The notes under the pieces: model-generated
Databases searched by the model: none
Told to the model about the DNA's origin: nothing
The model's input: the letters and a program-made list of their open reading frames with translations, nothing else
Part shown: piece by piece, positions 37,640 through 47,070 of the stretch
Position numbering within the stretch: the first letter of the stretch is position 1
Layout: each line of letters begins with the position of its first letter
NCBI GenBank assembly: GCA_009993045.1
Contig: JAACUG010000069.1
Coordinates: 1 to 64,000 of the forward strand
Direction of reading: 5' to 3'
Source of the DNA: Cyanobacteria bacterium CG_2015-22_32_23
Lineage (GTDB): Bacteria; Cyanobacteriota; Cyanobacteriia; Cyanobacteriales; Cyanobacteriaceae
Length of the DNA stretch: 64,000 nucleotides
Translations under genes and position numbers: made by a program

Positions 37640-37807
37640 CCCTTTGCCCTTTGCCCTTTACTCTTTGCCCTTTGCCCTTTACTCTTTGCCCTTTGCCCTT
37701 TGCCCTTTACTCTTTGCCCTTTGCCCTTTACTCTTTGCCCTTTACTCTTTACCCCTTGCCCCTTGCCCCTTGCCCATTGCCCATTGCCCATTGCCCATTG
37801 CCCTTTA
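37640..37807. repeat. Heptanucleotide array, 24 units of CYCTTTR/CCCMTTG
   Basis: Twenty-four contiguous 7-bp units start with CCCTTTG, alternate with CCCTTTA and CTCTTTG, change to CCCCTTG (three units) and CCCATTG (four units), and end with CCCTTTA. It is the longest array in the window, about 110 bp upstream of gshA. Because 21 bp equal seven codons and no unit makes a stop codon, all rightward frames stay open through it; that does not indicate coding. Confidence 0.92.
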
Positions 37808-37914
37808 CCTCACGGAAGATTTTATCTCGAACTCAGGTCATTTTCATGCAAATATTGTCAAGAATACGATGATCAATGATAATTAAAATGTAGAGCAACC
37901 ATTGAGGAAAAAAT

Positions 37915-39069
37915 GTGCTGTTAACGAAAGGATTTGAAGTTGAAGTTTATACAGGCACTCCAGAAGGTAAAGTAATAGGTCTTTCTAGCCAAATTGTTAG
38001 GGATTTGCATGGTTTTGTGCGAGAGCCAGACAGTCGGAATGTGGAATATACTACTGCTCCTTTGTGCAATTATGATCGTTTACTATGTGCTTTATTGCGC
38101 CCTCGTCGAGATTTACGACAATATCTTCAAACTTTGGGTGATTATACCATTATTCCGGGGAGTACTTTATCTTTAGGGGATAGTAGTCAATTTTTTCGCT
38201 CAGATCCTGACAACCATTATCATGATTATATTGAACAAACCTATCATACAAAAATTGTTACTGCTAGTATTCATATTAATATTGGTATCGAAAACACAGA
38301 AAAATTAATTCAAGCCTATCGTTTAATTCGATTAGAAGCACCTTTATTACTCGCTTTGAGTGCATCTTCTCCTTTTTTGGATAATCAAGTAACAGGATTT
38401 CATTCTACCCGTTGGCGTTTATTTCCTCAAACTCCTGATCATGTTCCTTTATTTACCAGTCATCATCATTTTATTGAGTGGACAAAACAACAATTAATTT
38501 TAGGTACAATGCAAAATGTAAGACATTTATGGTCTTCTGTACGTCCTAATGGTGACAATCGCCCTTATAACCTCAATCGTCTGGAATTGAGAATTTGTGA
38601 TTTAGTTTTAAACCCCATTCATTTGTTAGCTATCACCGCTATTTTAGAAGCAAGAATCAATCAAATTTTACTCGATGATACCCTCGATCCTTTACAACAA
38701 AGTACCATTAATCACGGTGATTTAGAAACAGAATTACTAAAAATTACTCAATATAATGACCAAGCAGTTAGCGAAAATAGTTTAGATGCGCAGTTATATC
38801 GTTGGCAAGATGGTAGTAAAATCATTGCTCGTGACTGGTTAGAAGAGTTAATTAGCGAATTATATCCCATTGCTAAATCAAAAGGGTTTTCTTGTTTCCT
38901 TACCCCAGCTTATAAAATTCTTGAACATGGGAATCAAGCTCAACAATGGTTAACACAACATCAACAAGGATTATCTATCTCCGAAATTATGTATAATGCA
39001 ATTATTTCAGCTAATCAAGAAGAAAAAGACTTAGAAGATAAACTTTGCGAACAAATATTGATAGCTTAA
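37915..39069 (+). CDS. gshA: Glutamate--cysteine ligase, cyanobacterial type
   Basis: The 384-residue protein is the cyanobacterial form of glutamate-cysteine ligase, the first enzyme of glutathione synthesis. It starts LLTKGFEVEVYTGTPEGKV, with FEVE near residue 7, and shows EPDSRNVEYTTAPL (about 36-49, substrate/metal Glu), GSTLSLGDSSQFFRSDP and ASIHINIGI. NRLELRICDLV near 220-230 holds another ligand-type Glu. GTG is used as start; no upstream ATG is in frame. The upstream heptanucleotide array makes its promoter region unusual. Confidence 0.92.
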   Translation: MLLTKGFEVEVYTGTPEGKVIGLSSQIVRDLHGFVREPDSRNVEYTTAPLCNYDRLLCALLRPRRDLRQYLQTLGDYTIIPGSTLSLGDSSQFFRSDPDNHYHDYIEQTYHTKIVTASIHINIGIENTEKLIQAYRLIRLEAPLLLALSASSPFLDNQVTGFHSTRWRLFPQTPDHVPLFTSHHHFIEWTKQQLILGTMQNVRHLWSSVRPNGDNRPYNLNRLELRICDLVLNPIHLLAITAILEARINQILLDDTLDPLQQSTINHGDLETELLKITQYNDQAVSENSLDAQLYRWQDGSKIIARDWLEELISELYPIAKSKGFSCFLTPAYKILEHGNQAQQWLTQHQQGLSISEIMYNAIISANQEEKDLEDKLCEQILIA

Positions 39070-39241
39070 TTAAGTGTTTCACTGAAGCTATTTATTATGA
39101 GTTTAATCTTCAGTCGGCTTTAACAAATCCTAATTTAAGGGAGAAATCCTGATCATTTATCCTTAATTTTTGTTGTGGTATGGTAATGATTTAAGTAATT
39201 ATGATTGTTATGAGGGTTACGAGAAAACCAGAGACGAAAAA

Positions 39242-39388
39242 ATGGAATTATTGGGAGAAGGCGATCACGAAGTAGCACTGCCAGATACCATTAAACTTCT
39301 CAAGGGAATTATTTAACATCCTAATGTTACTCAAGAAATTTTAGATCAATTAACTAATTCTAATAACTCAGATGATGACATTCAGTAA
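39242..39388 (+). pseudogene. Possible gene remnant with in-frame stop
   Basis: The frame MELLGEGDHEVALPDTIKLL continues to KGII, meets TAA at 39314-39316 and resumes HPNVTQEILDQLTNSNNSDD to a second stop. One base change would reopen the frame. The family is not recognised, and chance cannot be excluded. Apart from this, the roughly 400-bp gap between gshA and the DUF4258 gene holds nothing identified. Confidence 0.35.
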
Positions 39389-39483
39389 GGTAAAAAAAAC
39401 TTAATCTGTAGCATCAAAAAAATTAAGTCAATGTTGCATAATTTCTCATTTCACTACTGATAAATAAATAAGAAGTGAAATTA

Positions 39484-39846
39484 ATGGTTGATAATACTAT
39501 GAAATTAAGCAAAATTTTGCATTCTCTTGTGGAAAAAGATGCCAAAATCGTGGCAATTCCTGAGTTTATCATTGCAGGTACATACCATGATGAAAACCAC
39601 GCTCAAAGAAGGATGCAACAACGAGCAATTAATGTCAATATGATTCGGGTAGCCTTGGCTTATGGGAAGTATCAATTCCATAGTCATGCTCGTACATGGA
39701 CACTTCTTGATAAATGTCTCAAGAATACCATCTACGATTCATTAATTGATGATTTACGGGGATTGCGAATTATTGCCCCCATAGATAAGGAGGAAAAATG
39801 TTTGTTTATTACTACTGTTTATTGGGATTTTAAACTTGCTAATTAA
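39484..39846 (+). CDS. DUF4258 domain-containing protein
   Basis: The protein of 120 residues shows the DUF4258 pattern HAQRRMQQRAINVNMIRVAL (residues about 40-59) followed by GKYQFHSHARTWTLLD and LRGLRIIAPIDKEEKCLFIT. DUF4258 proteins are often small and encoded near mobile or toxin-antitoxin genes; their biochemical role is unclear. ATG at 39484 is preferred; GTG at 39475 and ATG at 39499 are alternatives. It precedes the nuclease-helicase gene by 81 nt. Confidence 0.75.
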   Translation: MVDNTMKLSKILHSLVEKDAKIVAIPEFIIAGTYHDENHAQRRMQQRAINVNMIRVALAYGKYQFHSHARTWTLLDKCLKNTIYDSLIDDLRGLRIIAPIDKEEKCLFITTVYWDFKLAN

Positions 39847-39927
39847 CCGAAAGTATGCGGGTCATTTTTTTGATTCTGCATATTTTTTAACACCTCTTTT
39901 GATATGTAAATAGAAATAATAAAAACT

Positions 39928-41838
39928 ATGGCACAACTATTTCCTTCTTTAGAACAATTCCCTAATCTTCGTCAAAAACCCACAGATGGAGAATTACATT
40001 TAATCAATTTTTTAGTTGATAATTTAGATGATTCCTATGAGATCTATTTTCAACCTTTTCTTAATGGCGATCGCCCCGATATTGTTTTGATGAGGAAAGA
40101 TTCAGGGGTGATGATTATTGAGGTAAAAGATTGGCATTTACAACATTATAGAATTAATAGTAAAAAGCAGTGGGAAGTAACTCAAAATGGGAATAATTGG
40201 TACGTCATAAAATCTCCAATTGATCAAGTTTTAGCTTATAAACAAAACCTCTATGATTTACATATTGAGAATTTATTAGAGAAAAAAATAAAACAACCTA
40301 ATCATTGGGCAATCGTTACTTGTGCTGTTTATTTTCACTGGGAAACTGAAGAAAAAATTAACCACTTTTTAACAGCTAATTTTCAAGAAGATCAAAGTTA
40401 TCTTAACTTTTTAAGTCATCAAATAATATTAGGGAATAACTCTTTAATAAAAGAAAACTTGAAGCAAATTTTAGCTAAACATTATTTAAGTAGAAAATCA
40501 AAATATTTTGATGAGGAATTATACAACAGTTTTAAACGTCATTTACAACCTCCTTATCACACAAAAGAAGAAGGAAAAGAATTAAATTATACCCCTAAAC
40601 AACAAGAATTAATTATTAGTAAAATTGGTCAACAAAAAGCTAAAGGTGTTGCAGGTTCAGGAAAAACTTGTGTATTAGCTAAAAGGGCAGTAAATGCTTT
40701 AAAAAGAATAGAAAATGAATATATTTATCAACCTAAAATTATCATACTTACCTATAATATTACTCTAAAAAACTATATTCATGATCGAATTAGTGAAGTG
40801 AGAGAAGATTTTAATTGGGGCAATTTTTATATTACTAATTATCATGATTTTATTAAACAAGAATTAAATAATATAGGGATAAAAATCAATATTCCTGATG
40901 ATTTTGATGATTGGGATAGCAAAACTCGTTCAACATATTTGGAAAAAAACTATTATAGTAATGTTGATTTATTTAGGGAAAATATAGACAAAATTAATCA
41001 ATATCCTGTCATTTTTATCGATGAAATTCAAGACTATAAGAAAGAATGGGTAGAAATAATTAAAAAAATTTATTTACAAAATAATGGGGAATATGTAGTT
41101 TTTGGAGATGAAAAACAAAATGTTTATGAAAGAAAAATGGAAGAAGATAAAAAACCTTATACTGGTATAGGTGGCGGGTGGAATTTATTAAAACAATCTT
41201 TCCGTTTATCATCTAATATTGCTAGTTTAGCTAGTAATTTTCAACAAACATTTTTTATGGATAAATATGAGATAGAAAAAGTTGAAATTAGTGAGAATAA
41301 TCTCTTTTCTTCCTCAGAATATATCGAGTATATTCCTCTAGCTGTATTTTCTGTAAAAGATATAGCTAATTTAATTCAAGAAAAAGTAAATAAATATAGT
41401 ATTCATCCTAATGATATTTCCATTCAAAGCTCAAAAGTTGAAGTTTTAAGGAAAATAGATTACTCTTTTAGAAATAGTCAAAAACTGAAAACCACCAGAA
41501 TATTTGAAACTCAAGAAATTTATCAGATTTTAGCAAAAGAAAGTTTTAATAATAATCAATTAAAAAATGTTCTTGAAACTATTAGAAAGAATAAAAAAAA
41601 TAACTTTTGGATGAATACGGGGAATAGTAAATTGTCAACAATTCATAGTTTTAAAGGTTGGGAAATAGATACTTTATTTTTAATAATTGAAAAAGACTCA
41701 AAAGAAAATCCTTTTATGACGGATGAATTAATTTATACGGCAATTACTCGTTGTCGAAATAAATTATTTATCATCGATTTAGATGGAATTCGTTATCAAG
41801 ATTTTTTCCAATGTTTTTTATCCTCAATAATGGTATAA
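39928..41838 (+). CDS. NERD-nuclease/UvrD-like superfamily 1 helicase fusion
   Basis: The N-terminal NERD domain (residues about 15-180) carries a PD-(D/E)XK active site: Asp51 in GDRPDIVLM and Glu65-x-Lys67 in MIIEVKDW. An SF1 helicase follows: Walker A GVAGSGKT (240-247), Walker B VIFIDEIQDY (361-370), motif III FGDEKQNVY, motif IV-like QSFRLSSNI, motif V STIHSFKGWE and motif VI YTAITRCRNKL near the C-terminus. The helicase lacks large 1B/2B insertions, so it is compact at 636 residues. Such nuclease-helicase proteins may restrict foreign DNA or repair DNA; which applies here is unknown. It is AT-rich with codon use like its neighbours. Confidence 0.9.
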   Translation: MAQLFPSLEQFPNLRQKPTDGELHLINFLVDNLDDSYEIYFQPFLNGDRPDIVLMRKDSGVMIIEVKDWHLQHYRINSKKQWEVTQNGNNWYVIKSPIDQVLAYKQNLYDLHIENLLEKKIKQPNHWAIVTCAVYFHWETEEKINHFLTANFQEDQSYLNFLSHQIILGNNSLIKENLKQILAKHYLSRKSKYFDEELYNSFKRHLQPPYHTKEEGKELNYTPKQQELIISKIGQQKAKGVAGSGKTCVLAKRAVNALKRIENEYIYQPKIIILTYNITLKNYIHDRISEVREDFNWGNFYITNYHDFIKQELNNIGIKINIPDDFDDWDSKTRSTYLEKNYYSNVDLFRENIDKINQYPVIFIDEIQDYKKEWVEIIKKIYLQNNGEYVVFGDEKQNVYERKMEEDKKPYTGIGGGWNLLKQSFRLSSNIASLASNFQQTFFMDKYEIEKVEISENNLFSSSEYIEYIPLAVFSVKDIANLIQEKVNKYSIHPNDISIQSSKVEVLRKIDYSFRNSQKLKTTRIFETQEIYQILAKESFNNNQLKNVLETIRKNKKNNFWMNTGNSKLSTIHSFKGWEIDTLFLIIEKDSKENPFMTDELIYTAITRCRNKLFIIDLDGIRYQDFFQCFLSSIMV

Positions 41839-41943
41839 ATTTTTCGCAACTTTTAGTATTTATATAACAAAAATATGTGTTAATTAACTATTAAACTTAT
41901 AAGCAATAATTTATCGCCAACAGAAGTAACACAGCTAAGATTA

Positions 41944-42471
41944 TTAATCTAATAAGTTACCTGAAATATTGAGGGGATTTCCTTTTATATCCGTCACCAC
42001 TATATCCCATTGACCATTATTTGCTATTTCAAAAGTAATTCTTTCACCATTACTACTAATCATTGGGTTTCTAATTTCATTTTTTAATTGAGTAATTAAA
42101 GGTCGTTTTTGTTGAGTTGTGCGATCATAAAGATAAAGTCCAGATTTTCCCTGTTTAATGGCCATAAAGACTAAATAACGCCCATCTTCTGAAATAGAAG
42201 GATTTGAAGCTATTTCATCCATGGCATTTAATGCGGGTAAATCTATCAGACGACGATTTTTGGCATCAAATAAAAATATATCTTGAGAGCCATTACGATC
42301 AGATACAAAAGTAATATACTGTCCAGAAATAGAGGGATTTAATTCTGATGAGCGACTGTTAAAACTTCGGTTATTATCTGAAAAAGGGAAACTTAATAAT
42401 CGAGGATAATTACTACAACCTGTTAATAATAAAATACAAGTTAATAAATTAATTAGAAAAAATAATTTCAC
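41944..42471 (-). CDS. TolB-like beta-propeller lipoprotein
   Basis: A lipoprotein signal ends in LLTGC (Cys19). The mature 156 residues contain three WD40/PD40-like repeats: PSISGQYITFVSDRNGSQDI, PSISEDGRYLVFMAIKQGKS and PMISSNGERITFEIANNGQW. The short length gives only part of a propeller, so it may need to form oligomers or bind as a cap. It is the last gene of the leftward csaB-wecG string (13-nt gap) and could assist envelope polysaccharide placement. Confidence 0.85.
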   Translation of the reverse strand: MKLFFLINLLTCILLLTGCSNYPRLLSFPFSDNNRSFNSRSSELNPSISGQYITFVSDRNGSQDIFLFDAKNRRLIDLPALNAMDEIASNPSISEDGRYLVFMAIKQGKSGLYLYDRTTQQKRPLITQLKNEIRNPMISSNGERITFEIANNGQWDIVVTDIKGNPLNISGNLLD

Positions 42472-42484
42472 ACTCTTTTATAAT

Positions 42485-43192
42485 TTAAAGTATTGCTTTG
42501 AGGAAAAATTGAGGTAAAGCTAACATTCTTTTCCAGCGATAAGGTTCTTGATATAATCTATATAACCACTCTAAGTTATTATTGCAGAAAAATTCTGGCG
42601 CTCTTTCTTTGACACCTCCCCAAATATCAAAACTACCGCCAACACCAATCCACACAGCATTTGGCGCTAAATAGCGATGATTCATAATCCATAATTCCTG
42701 TCTTGGGACTCCTAAACCAACTAAAATTAACTTAGGTTGTTTTTCTTGAATAGTCTCACACCAAGCCTTTAATTCTCTTTCTGATAGATAACCATGATTG
42801 TAGATTATATTAATATTAGGTACTTTTTCCTGCCACATTTTAGCGGCATTTTCTGTGACACCCACACCGCCACCATAAAAACAAATGGGATAGTCTTTTC
42901 CTCGATTACCTAACTTTTGCAGTAAAGAAGACGCTAACTCAATTCCTGCGATTCGTTGTTGTTTTTGTCCTCTACGCCATAGATAAAGTATAATACCAGA
43001 ACCATCGGGTACGACTAAATCAGCTTTTGTGATAACGTGAAATAACTCCTCATTTTTTTGTGCCATAATAGCCATTTCAGAATTCATGGTTATAACATGA
43101 GTCGATTCACCGTTATCGATGCGATTTATTAGCCAATCTTCATAATTATCACTTAAGTGTACTGGTAAATTAAGCACAGGAAAAGTTTTCAT
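42485..43192 (-). CDS. WecG/TagA/CpsF family glycosyltransferase
   Basis: The 235-residue enzyme belongs to glycosyltransferase family GT26, which adds N-acetyl-mannosamine-type sugars to lipid-linked oligosaccharides. Motifs are THVITMNSEMAIMAQ (residues about 32-46), VVPDGSGIILYLWRRG (about 60-75, catalytic Asp), ICFYGGGVGVTENAA and LVGLGVPRQELWI. It lies between csaB and the TolB-like gene in a leftward string, and probably helps build a cell-surface glycan. Confidence 0.93.
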   Translation of the reverse strand: MKTFPVLNLPVHLSDNYEDWLINRIDNGESTHVITMNSEMAIMAQKNEELFHVITKADLVVPDGSGIILYLWRRGQKQQRIAGIELASSLLQKLGNRGKDYPICFYGGGVGVTENAAKMWQEKVPNINIIYNHGYLSERELKAWCETIQEKQPKLILVGLGVPRQELWIMNHRYLAPNAVWIGVGGSFDIWGGVKERAPEFFCNNNLEWLYRLYQEPYRWKRMLALPQFFLKAIL

Positions 43193-43231
43193 ATCATTAT
43201 TAATTTATCGACATTTATATATTGGTAAAAC

Positions 43232-44269
43232 CTAAATTACTGAATCGAATAATTTTTGATGTTGTAAAGCACTTTCTAAGAAATACTCTGTCTTATTATC
43301 TGATAAATTTGCTACATTTTCATAAATTTCTAACCATTTTTCTGTAATTATATCTACTCTATCAGGTAAATTATTTAATTCGTAACCATCAATGCTAATT
43401 TCTTTCATTAAATTAGTTACTTTAGGATCATAAGATAACGCAAAACATTTACATTGTTCACTTTTTGCCATAATTAAGCTATGTAAACGCATTCCTATCA
43501 TCATATCTATTTCTTGAAATAATCCTTTTAATTCTTGAGGATTTTCTATTATAGTAATTTGACAATTTTTTTTAATTTTTTCTCTTATTTGTTGACAAAT
43601 TTTTAAATCTTTTGATTTCTGAAAAGGGATTAATATAATATTTGTTTGGGTTTTTTCTTGAAACTTGATTAAACTTTGACTTATTATTTCTATTTTTCCT
43701 TGTGTTAAACTAGAATGACATCGTAGATTAACTCCTATTCTTGGTTTAGGTAATAAGGATAAATTTTCTTTAATTTTACTAGATAATGCCCATACTGGAT
43801 CAGCCGCAATTATATATTTTACTCCCCATTGTTTTAACATTTTAGCTGATGCTTTATCTCTAACACTAACACCATCACATTTTTTTAAAACTATTTTAGT
43901 TAACCATATAATAAAAGAAGTATTAATAGGGCCAATACCTTGGGCATAAGCAATAGTTTTTAAGCCCTTAAACTGTGCTAAAATCATTAAAGTTAAGTAA
44001 AATATCGCACTTTTTTTACTCGTAACATCTTGGATTAAACTTCCTCCTCCCCAAATAAATAAATCTTTTTTTCCTAATTTTAATATTTGTTTAAAAATTC
44101 CTAAGCGAGAATAGCTAATAACTCCATAATCTTGACTGGTTTTAGTCGGATTTCCTGACAAAATTATCGGTTGAAAACTATTAGGTAATCTTTCTAATAA
44201 ACAAATTAATAACGCTTCATCTCCCGCATTTCCTTGCCCATAATAACCGCAAATTAACGCTTTTCTCAT
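43232..44269 (-). CDS. csaB: Polysaccharide pyruvyl transferase CsaB
   Basis: The 345-residue protein begins ALICGYYGQGNAGDEALL, the CsaB signature, followed by FIWGGGSLIQDVTSKKSAIF and AYAQGIGPINT. Near the end MIGMRLHSLIMAKSEQ holds the conserved His/Arg of pyruvyl transferases. CsaB adds ketal pyruvate to wall polysaccharide, allowing SLH-domain proteins to anchor. The neighbouring WecG-type transferase and TolB-like lipoprotein genes support an envelope role. Confidence 0.92.
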   Translation of the reverse strand: MRKALICGYYGQGNAGDEALLICLLERLPNSFQPIILSGNPTKTSQDYGVISYSRLGIFKQILKLGKKDLFIWGGGSLIQDVTSKKSAIFYLTLMILAQFKGLKTIAYAQGIGPINTSFIIWLTKIVLKKCDGVSVRDKASAKMLKQWGVKYIIAADPVWALSSKIKENLSLLPKPRIGVNLRCHSSLTQGKIEIISQSLIKFQEKTQTNIILIPFQKSKDLKICQQIREKIKKNCQITIIENPQELKGLFQEIDMMIGMRLHSLIMAKSEQCKCFALSYDPKVTNLMKEISIDGYELNNLPDRVDIITEKWLEIYENVANLSDNKTEYFLESALQHQKLFDSVI

Positions 44270-44821
44270 ATTTTTTCTAATCTAATTTACTTAACTAAAC
44301 TATCCTTAAAAATTATACTAGATTTTATAGTTAATTATTAATTGTTTTAGTTTTATCTTATCTTATCAGAAAAAAAAATTAAGAAAAATTTTAACTGAAT
44401 ATAGAAATTAAAGTTAAGTTTTTGTTGGCTTTTACCAATATACTTATTGATAATAATAACTTCATCCGTAATAAGATTATTATTATAAATTAAGACTTTA
44501 TAAATATTAGTATTTAGACTAACTTTTATCTTATTTTTACTTTTTATCAAGTCATAAATATAATAATGTTTATAATAAATTTGAGTTACTTTTCTCCCTT
44601 GATATATAAATATATATGACTATTATTTCCCTTACTATCTTGATTCACCATTGCAGGATTAAAACCAAATTAGTTGTTTTAATGACTAAATTTTATCCTT
44701 TTATTTTATCAAAATACCCCTCAATTTTAATCTAAAAAAACGACATTATTATTAAAAATATCTAAAGTTTTATTATTTAACTATCTTTAACAAAAATTAT
44801 CTGTAATAATTAAAATTTTTA
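44270..44821. other. AT-rich intergenic region without recognisable gene
   Basis: This stretch of about 550 bp between csaB and the M16 peptidase gene is very AT-rich, has stops in most frames and shows no clear stem-loop with T-tract, tRNA-like structure or repeat. It must contain the csaB promoter. A 65-codon leftward frame at 44353-44550 has biased Lys/Asn/Ile composition and is not regarded as a gene. Confidence 0.5.
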
Positions 44822-46354
44822 TTAATTTTTAATGGTTTTAAGTCTGCCAATAGTTTTATTCTCAGAGGTAAAAGTTTCTTTGGCGACTCGTTGAATATCA
44901 TCGGCAGTGACGGCAGAAATAGCATCTAAACGAGTAAATAAATTCCGCCAATCTCCAGTTTTTCCTTGATATTCAGCTAGTAATCTTGCCATTCCAGCAT
45001 TGGAATTAACTCCTCTTAATAAACCAGTTTTAGCTTGAGTTTTTACCCTTTCTAACTCATCTTTAGTCACAGGTTGAGTTTTTAATTTCTCAATTTCTGA
45101 ATGTAAAGCGGTTTCTAATTCCTTCGCAGTACTATTGGGAGTTGACATGGCATAAAATAACATTAGGTTAGGATATTTATCTCCCGGAAAACCAGTGAAG
45201 CCTTCGGCGGTTAAAGCAATTTGTTTCTCTTCCACTAAAGATTTATATAGTCGAGAAGTACGCCCATCGCTTAAAATTGAACCAATCATGTCATAAACTA
45301 CATAATCAGGATGATTCCCGTCTGGAATATGATAACCTTCAAGATAAATAGGTTGAGACGGATATTCTACCGTTATTTCTTTAGTTTGATTTTGCTTTGG
45401 TTCAGTTATATTTAAGTTAGCTGGTTTGCTGGTAGTAGGAAAACTTCCGAAATACTTTTGTGCCATTAATTTAACTTCTTTCGGGTTTACGTCACCGACA
45501 ATGGCAATAGTAATGTTACTGCCACCATAGTAACTGTGGAAGAAATTTTGGACATCCTCTCTGGTAAGATTCTCTATGTCTGTCTGATAACCAATTACAG
45601 GGCGTTTATAAGGATGTTGGGTGAAAGCCGTATTTAAAAAAGCCTCAACCATCTTACCTACAGGGGAGTTATCCGTGCGTAGTTTTCTTTCTTCTAAAAT
45701 TACTTGTTTTTCCGTATAAAATTCTCTGAAAACTGGGTTTAAAAATCTATCGGATTCCAAATACATCCACAACTCTAATTTGTTACTAGGAAAATTATAA
45801 AAATACACAGTGGCATCAGCAGAAGTTGCGGCATTTAAACCAACTCCTCCTTCTAATTCGATAATTTTTCCTAATTCATTTTGATTGACAAATTTACTTG
45901 CTTGTGCATTTAATTCTCTAAATTGACTGTCTAATTCTGCTAATTTTTCTTGGTTATTCTCTTTTTTTGCTTCCTTTATTTCTTCAAAAACTTTATCTAA
46001 TTTATCTAAAATAATTTTTTCTTCTTGATAGTTATTAGTACCTATTTTTTTTGTACCTTTAAAGGCTAAATGCTCTAAAAAGTGAGCAACTCCAGTCTTT
46101 CCATCGGGCTCATTTGCACCGCCAACATCAACATAAGTTACAAAAGAAATAATTGGTGCATTTTTATTTTCTAAAACAATAAATTTGATATTATTATCTA
46201 AAGTAAATTCAGTAATATTATTTTTAACTTGCTCTAAATAAGGCTTTATTGATTGTGATTGATTAATTGACGGTGTTTTTGCTAAAGCTAAATGAGGCGA
46301 AAAATTCCAGAATAAAAGAGTTAATAAACACCAACCAAAAAGATTTTGTAACAT
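44822..46354 (-). CDS. M16-family zinc peptidase (secreted)
   Basis: From the ATG at 46354 the product is 510 residues with a signal peptide (MLQNLFGWCLLTLLFWNFSP, cleavage near ALA). The peptidase site is the inverted HxxEH motif HFLEHLAFKGT (residues about 93-103), with a later Glu in GGVGLNAATSADATVYF/ASE-type region. The second, inactive M16 domain (about 280-505) is complete, including GRTSRLYKSLVEEKQIA. It may degrade periplasmic peptides. Longer in-frame starts would overlap the upstream cpcS gene. Confidence 0.92.
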   Translation of the reverse strand: MLQNLFGWCLLTLLFWNFSPHLALAKTPSINQSQSIKPYLEQVKNNITEFTLDNNIKFIVLENKNAPIISFVTYVDVGGANEPDGKTGVAHFLEHLAFKGTKKIGTNNYQEEKIILDKLDKVFEEIKEAKKENNQEKLAELDSQFRELNAQASKFVNQNELGKIIELEGGVGLNAATSADATVYFYNFPSNKLELWMYLESDRFLNPVFREFYTEKQVILEERKLRTDNSPVGKMVEAFLNTAFTQHPYKRPVIGYQTDIENLTREDVQNFFHSYYGGSNITIAIVGDVNPKEVKLMAQKYFGSFPTTSKPANLNITEPKQNQTKEITVEYPSQPIYLEGYHIPDGNHPDYVVYDMIGSILSDGRTSRLYKSLVEEKQIALTAEGFTGFPGDKYPNLMLFYAMSTPNSTAKELETALHSEIEKLKTQPVTKDELERVKTQAKTGLLRGVNSNAGMARLLAEYQGKTGDWRNLFTRLDAISAVTADDIQRVAKETFTSENKTIGRLKTIKN

Positions 46355-46425
46355 TTTAAATAAGTAAAAGTGAAAGAATAAATAGGAGTAATATTGAGTT
46401 TTATAAAAAAAATTGTAGATAATTA

Positions 46426-46950
46426 TCAATTATTAATTACTCTGCGAATTTCAGAATAGAAACAAGTTTGAGTAACTTCTCCATTATTTTTCACAATAGT
46501 ATTGCGTAACCGTAAATTATCACTAGCAAAATAAATTCTTTCCTCCATAGATTGATTATTTTCTTCAATTATTAAAGTTAAAGATTCATCCTCAGCTAAT
46601 ATATATTTTCCCATTAAGGCTTTATCATCACTTAAAACTCGTAAAATTTTTCCTTGATTATGATTATTTTCATCAGCAAAAATCAACATTAAGCTATTTC
46701 CTTGTTGTTTTGGTTTACCCCAATCAGGAGAATTATCCCAATTTGAAGTCATCATCCCTAGACTTAAATCTAAATTTAGGTTATACTTTTCACAAAATTG
46801 CTCAACCTGTGAGTTATCATCGGACGATAAAAGATTAATAGTTATGTTCGCTTTACTGTTATCAACGTTATCTTGAGTAAGATTGTAAGTTGTACGTTGA
46901 GAAAACCAATCCCCAGAAGTTTTTTCTAAAAAAGTATTAATATCCATCAA
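46426..46950 (-). CDS. cpcS: CpcS/CpeS-family phycobiliprotein lyase
   Basis: The 174-residue protein has the lipocalin-like fold of S-type bilin lyases: MDINTFLEKTSGDWFSQRTTYNL at the start is diagnostic (split: DINTFLEKTSGDW, FSQRTTYNL), then MTSNWDNSPDWGKPKQQGNS and ERIYFASDNLRLRNT (residues about 136-150), ending CFYSEIRRV. CpcS attaches phycocyanobilin to Cys84-type sites of phycocyanin and allophycocyanin. No phycobilisome structural gene is nearby. It precedes the peptidase gene on the same strand. Confidence 0.92.
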   Translation of the reverse strand: MMDINTFLEKTSGDWFSQRTTYNLTQDNVDNSKANITINLLSSDDNSQVEQFCEKYNLNLDLSLGMMTSNWDNSPDWGKPKQQGNSLMLIFADENNHNQGKILRVLSDDKALMGKYILAEDESLTLIIEENNQSMEERIYFASDNLRLRNTIVKNNGEVTQTCFYSEIRRVINN

Positions 46951-47070
46951 TATCGAATTTTGTTTGTTATAGCATTATTAATTATAAAGTATTGGTTTCT
47001 TTCTCAAAAGACTTCTATAGATTAAAATGACATAAAAAGAAAACTTATTACTTTAACTAAATCAATAATT

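Noticed and set aside
37526-37886. Overlapping open frames in several phases with Leu/Phe/Ala/Cys/Pro-rich repeats near 37.5-37.9 kb, on both strands
   Set aside because: They are by-products of the stop-free heptanucleotide array; the translation repeats every seven codons and no start or ribosome-binding signal supports them.
44353-44550. 65-codon leftward frame between csaB and the M16 peptidase gene
   Set aside because: Composition is that expected from very AT-rich DNA (Lys, Asn, Ile), there is no recognisable domain and no ribosome-binding site.
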